DNA from: Rickettsiales bacterium
Lineage (GTDB): Bacteria > Pseudomonadota > Alphaproteobacteria > Rickettsiales > UBA1997
DNA: 9,465 bases
Assembly: GCA_031289855.1 (NCBI GenBank)
Contig: JAITOR010000052.1
Coordinates: 1-9,465, forward strand
Reading direction: 5' to 3'
Shown: piece after piece, positions 6,845 through 9,465 of the stretch
Layout: every line of letters begins with the position of its first letter
Numbering within the stretch: the stretch's first letter is position 1
Translations under genes and position numbers: made by a program
Notes under the pieces: generated by a model
The model's input: only the letters and a program-made list of their open reading frames with translations
Told to the model about the DNA's origin: nothing
Databases searched by the model: none

Positions 6845-7276
6845 CTATTGTATTATTCCTTTTCTTGCCAATTTATCCACTTCTTCGTTCATTTCATTTC
6901 CTGCATGTCCCTTTACCCAAAACCAATTAATCTTAAATTTTTCAACTAAATTATCCAATTCTTGCCATTGCTCTTTGTTTTTTACCGCCAATTTGCTTGT
7001 AGTTTTCCATCCGTTTTTTTTCCACTTAAAAATCCACTCTGTAATACCATTTTTCACATAATTACTATCGGTATACAAATCAATTTCATAATTGTTTTTT
7101 ATTGCCTTCAAAGCCTCAATCACGGCCTGCAATTCCATTTTATTATTTGTTGTATATTCTTCATTTCCACATAAATCTTTCCTCAACCCTTCATATAACA
7201 AAATTGCTCCCCATCCACCTTTTCCAGGATTTCCAAAGCATGAACCATCAGTGTAAATCGTAATTTTATTTGACAT
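6845..7276 (-). CDS. rnhA: Ribonuclease HI
   Basis: RNase HI cuts the RNA strand of RNA-DNA hybrids, removing R-loops and helping to clear primers. At 143 aa it is a minimal single-domain enzyme. All catalytic residues are at the same positions as in the E. coli enzyme: D10 in YTDGS, E48 in KMELQA, D70 in YTDSNYV, H124 in VKGHAGN and D134 in EEVDKLA. The basic protrusion (WIFKWKKNGWKTTSKLAVKN, about 81-100) is present. The ATG overlaps the last 11 nt of obgE, so translation is likely coupled to that of obgE; there is no separate Shine-Dalgarno. Its 3' end faces the outer-membrane protein gene with 21 nt between the stop codons and no hairpin that I can see. Confidence 0.97.
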   Translation of the reverse strand: MSNKITIYTDGSCFGNPGKGGWGAILLYEGLRKDLCGNEEYTTNNKMELQAVIEALKAIKNNYEIDLYTDSNYVKNGITEWIFKWKKNGWKTTSKLAVKNKEQWQELDNLVEKFKINWFWVKGHAGNEMNEEVDKLARKGIIQ

Positions 7277-8264
7277 CTTTAAATTCCTTGACTTGCTCCT
7301 TTAGTTCTCTTAAAATATCTTCAATGCCAACTCTAGCCACACTTGATATGACAAAAATCTTATTTTTTGTTGCCTTTTGTAATTTCTTCTTCTGTTTTTC
7401 AACATCTTCCTTTGGCAAGGTTTCAACTTTGGTTAAGGCAATAATTTCAACCTTTTCTTCTAAGATTTTACTATAACCTTTTAATTCTTTTCTTATGGTT
7501 TTATAATCTTTTACTATATCTTCACTATTTATATCTATCAAATGTAACAAAACATTGCATCGTTCAGTATGCTTTAAAAATCTATCTCCCAGTCCTTTTC
7601 CATTACTTGCTCCCTCAATAAGTCCAGGTAAATCAGCAATTACAAATTCATATTTATCAATATTAGCCACTCCCAATTGAGGTTCTAATGTTGTAAAGGG
7701 ATAATTTGCAATTTTCGGTTTTGCATTTGTTGCAACTGAAAGAAATGTTGATTTTCCGGCATTTGGAAGTCCAACAAGTCCAACATTGCTTAAAATTTTC
7801 AATTTTAAATTTAATTCAAATTCTTCGCCTTCTTGACCAGGATTTGCATGTCTTGGGGCTTGATTTATAGACGATTTAAAGTGGTCATTTCCCCAACCAC
7901 CATTTCCACCCTTTGCAATCATCACATCTTGTCCTACTTTAATAAAATCCAATATCATTACTCCATCAACATATACTTGTGTGCCTTTTGGAACTTTGAT
8001 AATTAAATTATCAGCACTACAACCATGTCTTGTGGCACCTCTGCCATTTTCTCCATTTTTTGCGATAAACTCTCTTTTCCATCGAAAATCAAGCAATGTA
8101 TTTATATTATCAACACAAATCATTATTACATCTCCGCCCTTCCCTCCATCACCACCATCCGGTCCACCATTTGGAAGATATTTAGCTCTATGAAAACTCA
8201 CTGCTCCATTACCACCATTTCCTGCCTTTACTGTTATATTAACTTCGTCTATAAATTGTGTCAT
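7266..8264 (-). CDS. obgE: Obg-family GTPase (ribosome assembly)
   Basis: ObgE/CgtA is a cytoplasmic GTPase that binds the 50S subunit and links late ribosome assembly to growth and stress state. The 332-aa protein has the glycine-rich Obg fold (1-157; GNGGNGAVSFHRAKY and GGPDGGDGGKGGD are diagnostic) and the G domain: P-loop GLPNAGKST (165-173), switch I NYPFTTLEPQLG, G3 DLPGLIEGAS (211-220), G4 region ALTKVE (276-281) and G5 ISSVA (306-310). The protein ends shortly after the G domain, without the acidic C-terminal extension of E. coli ObgE. G4 reads TKVE where the common form is N/T-K-x-D. The ATG has no Shine-Dalgarno; a TTGCAA-N16-TATTAT pair upstream (8298 down to 8271) would start the transcript at about the ATG itself. 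It is first gene of a pair with rnhA. Confidence 0.96.
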   Translation of the reverse strand: MTQFIDEVNITVKAGNGGNGAVSFHRAKYLPNGGPDGGDGGKGGDVIMICVDNINTLLDFRWKREFIAKNGENGRGATRHGCSADNLIIKVPKGTQVYVDGVMILDFIKVGQDVMIAKGGNGGWGNDHFKSSINQAPRHANPGQEGEEFELNLKLKILSNVGLVGLPNAGKSTFLSVATNAKPKIANYPFTTLEPQLGVANIDKYEFVIADLPGLIEGASNGKGLGDRFLKHTERCNVLLHLIDINSEDIVKDYKTIRKELKGYSKILEEKVEIIALTKVETLPKEDVEKQKKKLQKATKNKIFVISSVARVGIEDILRELKEQVKEFKDVK

Positions 8265-8270
8265 AAGATG

Positions 8271-8320
8271 ATAATAATGTTAATAAAATAAATTGCAATT
8301 TTATTAAAATCTTATATAAC
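8271..8320. promoter_or_regulatory. Divergent promoter region with palindrome AAATTGCAATTT (obgE / kdsA)
   Basis: The palindrome lies at 8290-8301 with TTGCAA at 8293-8298. On the plus strand 16 nt separate it from TATAAC (8315-8320), a 5/6 -10 match for kdsA with a leader of about 16 nt. On the minus strand 16 nt separate it from TATTAT (8276-8271), a 5/6 -10 match for obgE. The geometry is the same as in the gpmI/outer-membrane protein region. Two well-spaced -10 boxes make a bidirectional promoter plausible; an operator is the alternative. Confidence 0.45.
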
Positions 8321-8343
8321 CAAGTAAAACAAAATTGCATTTT

Positions 8344-9234
8344 ATGAAAATAAAACATATAAAAGTAGGTGGCGGAATTACAAATGAGGTTACTGTTGGT
8401 AATGACTTGCCATTTGCCTTAATGTCAGGTCCTTGTCAATTGCAAGATAGGGATTTAGCCTTAAAAATTTGTGAAAAACTTGTTAAAATTACTGAAAAAT
8501 TAAAAATACCTTATATATTTAAAGCATCTTGGGATAAAGCAAATAGAAATTCAATTAATGGAAAACGTGGCATTGGTTTTGAAAAAGGTATGGAAATTTT
8601 TGATGAAATTAGAAAAACATTTAAAGTTCCAGTTTTGACCGATGTGCATAACGATCAACAACCAGCATTGGTGGCTTCACATGTTGATATGTTACAACAA
8701 CCGGCCTTTTTAATTAGACAAACTGATTTGTCAGTGGCTATTGCAAAAACTGGCAAGGCTTGTAACTTAAAAAAAGCACAATTTCAAGCCCCACAAGAAA
8801 TGAAGAATATTATTGAAAAATATGTAGAAGTTGGAAATGACAATGTTTTGTTGACTGAAAGAGGTTCCTCTTTTGGTTATGGAGCATTGGTGGTGGACAC
8901 AAGAAGCTATGTAATAATGGCCGAAACTGGTTATCCCGTTGTATGTGATGCTACACATGCCGTGCAAAATCCAGCCGCCAATGGAAGTTCAAGTGGTGGT
9001 GAAGGACGAATGGCGCCATACATTGCACGAGCTGCCTTATCCACTGGACTTGTGGGTGGTTTGTTTGTTGAAACACATCCGGAACCATTGTTGAAAGGCG
9101 GAAGTGACACAATGAATATGATACCTTTGGAATATATGGAAGAATTGTTAAAACAATGGCAGGAACTTGATTTTGTAGCAAAAAGGAATCAAAGTATATA
9201 TGAAGAATGGAAACAGGAAGGGAAAGAGATTTAA
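8344..9234 (+). CDS. kdsA: 3-deoxy-8-phosphooctulonate synthase (Kdo-8-P synthase), metal-dependent type
   Basis: KdsA condenses phosphoenolpyruvate with arabinose 5-phosphate to give Kdo-8-phosphate, the committed step to the inner-core sugar of lipopolysaccharide. I start it at the ATG at 8344 (296 aa, MKIKHIKVGGG); an in-frame TTG at 8335 would add three residues but is not needed. Motifs in the 296-aa numbering: C31 in SGPCQL, KASWDKANR, LTDVHN, QQPAFLIRQTDLSVA, LLTERGSSFGYG, H205 in CDATHAVQNP, E243 in VETHPEP and D255 in GGSDTMNMIPL. Cysteine in SGPC, with the His, Glu and Asp, are the four metal ligands of class II enzymes; E. coli KdsA has Asn there and needs no metal. It stands alone, divergent from obgE. 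Together with lptB it shows that this organism makes LPS. Confidence 0.96.
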   Translation: MKIKHIKVGGGITNEVTVGNDLPFALMSGPCQLQDRDLALKICEKLVKITEKLKIPYIFKASWDKANRNSINGKRGIGFEKGMEIFDEIRKTFKVPVLTDVHNDQQPALVASHVDMLQQPAFLIRQTDLSVAIAKTGKACNLKKAQFQAPQEMKNIIEKYVEVGNDNVLLTERGSSFGYGALVVDTRSYVIMAETGYPVVCDATHAVQNPAANGSSSGGEGRMAPYIARAALSTGLVGGLFVETHPEPLLKGGSDTMNMIPLEYMEELLKQWQELDFVAKRNQSIYEEWKQEGKEI

Positions 9235-9254
9235 GTTTTATTTTACTTTTAAAT

Positions 9255-9283
9255 TTTTTGTTGTAATAATGAGGATGTATAAT
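9255..9283 (+). promoter_or_regulatory. Possible promoter for the last gene
   Basis: A perfect TATAAT stands at 9278-9283. Upstream, TTTTTG (9255-9260) is at 17 nt and TTGTTG (9258-9263) at 14 nt; neither is a strong -35. If used, transcription would start near 9290, placing the AG repeat inside a leader of about 130 nt. Confidence 0.35.
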
Positions 9284-9320
9284 AAATTAACTATTTTATG
9301 AAATTTAACTTCGCCAACCC

Positions 9321-9338
9321 AGAGAGAGAGAGAGAGAG
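9321..9338. repeat. Dinucleotide microsatellite (AG)9
   Basis: Nine perfect AG units lie 85 nt upstream of the last start codon. A change of one unit shifts any frame read through it by two bases. A short frame opening at ATG 9298 reads through the repeat and stops at 9367-9369 with nine units. With 8 or 11 units it would run to a TAA at 9429-9431, overlapping the next gene's ATG by 8 nt. With 10 units it would stop right after the repeat. Whether that frame is translated is unknown. Confidence 0.95.
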
Positions 9339-9413
9339 ATTAAGAACTCTCCTCATCAACGTTTTTTAAAAAAGGCAATCCATATCATTCATTATTCCTT
9401 TAGCAATTTGTTT

Positions 9414-9418
9414 GGAGG
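9414..9418 (+). promoter_or_regulatory. Strong ribosome binding site (GGAGG)
   Basis: GGAGG ends 5 nt before the ATG at 9424. It is the best Shine-Dalgarno in a window where most starts have none, which supports this ATG as a real gene start. Confidence 0.75.
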
Positions 9419-9423
9419 TTTGT

Positions 9424-9465
9424 ATGAATAAATTGTTATTAAATATCTGTTGTGCTTTTATTTAT
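9424..9465 (+). CDS. Start of an unidentified gene (14 codons in window)
   Basis: The visible product is MNKLLLNICCAFIY, cut by the window edge. One lysine followed by a hydrophobic run suggests the start of a signal peptide or membrane anchor, but 14 residues are too few to assign a family. The start is supported by the GGAGG at good spacing. It lies downstream of the (AG)9 repeat, so its expression may depend on the repeat. Confidence 0.6.
   Translation, partial: MNKLLLNICCAFIY

Larger units (their letters stand above)
9235..9423. other. Intergenic region between kdsA and the last gene
   Basis: These 189 nt hold no convincing gene. Seen here: a possible promoter near 9255-9283, an ATG at 9298 opening a short frame that ends at 9367-9369, the (AG)9 repeat, a CTCTCCTC stretch (9347-9354) that could pair with the AG repeat or with the downstream GGAG, and the self-complementary TTTTTTAAAAAA at 9362-9373. 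I see no clear rho-independent terminator for kdsA. Confidence 0.6.

Noticed and set aside
8335..8343. TTG at 8335 as the kdsA start
   Set aside because: It adds only three residues, has no better ribosome site, and an ATG follows at 8344 at the usual place for the family.
9298..9369. Short frame MKFNFANPERERER.. as a real gene
   Set aside because: With nine AG units it is only 23 codons with no Shine-Dalgarno; kept as part of the repeat hypothesis, not as a gene.
9424..9465. Similarity of MNKLLLNICCAFIY to the start of QueH (epoxyqueuosine reductase, typically ..LLHICCAPC)
   Set aside because: The LLxICCA match is tempting, but the His and the following PC of the HxCCxPC motif are absent, and 14 residues cannot carry the claim.
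1..9465. tRNA, rRNA, CRISPR arrays, insertion sequences, toxin-antitoxin pairs, phage genes or a novel defence system
   Set aside because: The longest gene-free stretches are below 300 nt and contain no cloverleaf, spaced repeats, transposase or inverted terminal repeats that I could find.
1..9465. Recoding of TGA as tryptophan (seen in some reduced alphaproteobacteria)
   Set aside because: lptB ends at a TGA exactly at the expected family C-terminus and no in-frame TGA occurs in the conserved genes; tryptophan is TGG throughout.

Overview
The window is strongly AT-rich (roughly 70% A+T by eye), gene-dense and entirely chromosomal housekeeping in style. The LptB, KdsA, RNase HI and GpmI proteins carry textbook motifs. 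LptB (LPQEN..F.GLSVEENI, FAGVDPIAV, C-terminal RRIYLGENF) and KdsA (SGPCQL, QTDLSVA) read as alphaproteobacterial. With the AT bias, the small genome-like layout and a beta-barrel protein resembling the Msp4/P44 surface-antigen type, the best guess is a host-associated alphaproteobacterium of the Rickettsiales or a similar reduced lineage. Retained peptidoglycan synthesis (mrdA, zapA), LPS synthesis and export (kdsA, lptB) and a phosphoglycerate mutase argue against a typical Anaplasma/Ehrlichia relative (no LPS) and against Rickettsia (no glycolysis). I cannot name the genus.

Layout, left to right. Bases 1-2194 hold a minus-strand pair, zapA-mrdA, overlapping by 11 nt; mrdA leaves the window on the left. 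A divergent region with a perfect inverted repeat separates it from fabD (+). A small unidentified membrane-protein ORF follows fabD and runs a few bases into lptB (+). lptB converges on gpmI (-) with a single base between the stop codons. gpmI diverges from an outer-membrane beta-barrel gene (+), which converges on the obgE-rnhA pair (-, also overlapping by 11 nt). obgE diverges from kdsA (+). After kdsA comes a 189-nt region with an (AG)9 microsatellite, and then the first 14 codons of a new gene behind a strong Shine-Dalgarno.

Functionally most genes serve the cell envelope: MrdA for wall elongation, ZapA for the division ring, FabD for acyl chains of phospholipid and lipid A, KdsA for Kdo, LptB for LPS transport, and the beta-barrel protein at the surface. 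GpmI (lower glycolysis/gluconeogenesis), RNase HI and the ribosome-linked GTPase ObgE are housekeeping.

The most unusual signal is three simple-sequence repeats in 9.5 kb of AT-rich DNA: G14 at the 3' end of mrdA, G9 in the barrel gene, and (AG)9 just upstream of the last gene. All three sit where a change of repeat number would alter an envelope protein's C-terminus or a gene's leader, which suggests phase-variable (contingency) loci. A second signal is a 12-bp palindrome, AAATTGCAATTT, found once in each of two divergent intergenic regions and placed so that its central TTGCAA could act as a -35 element in both directions.
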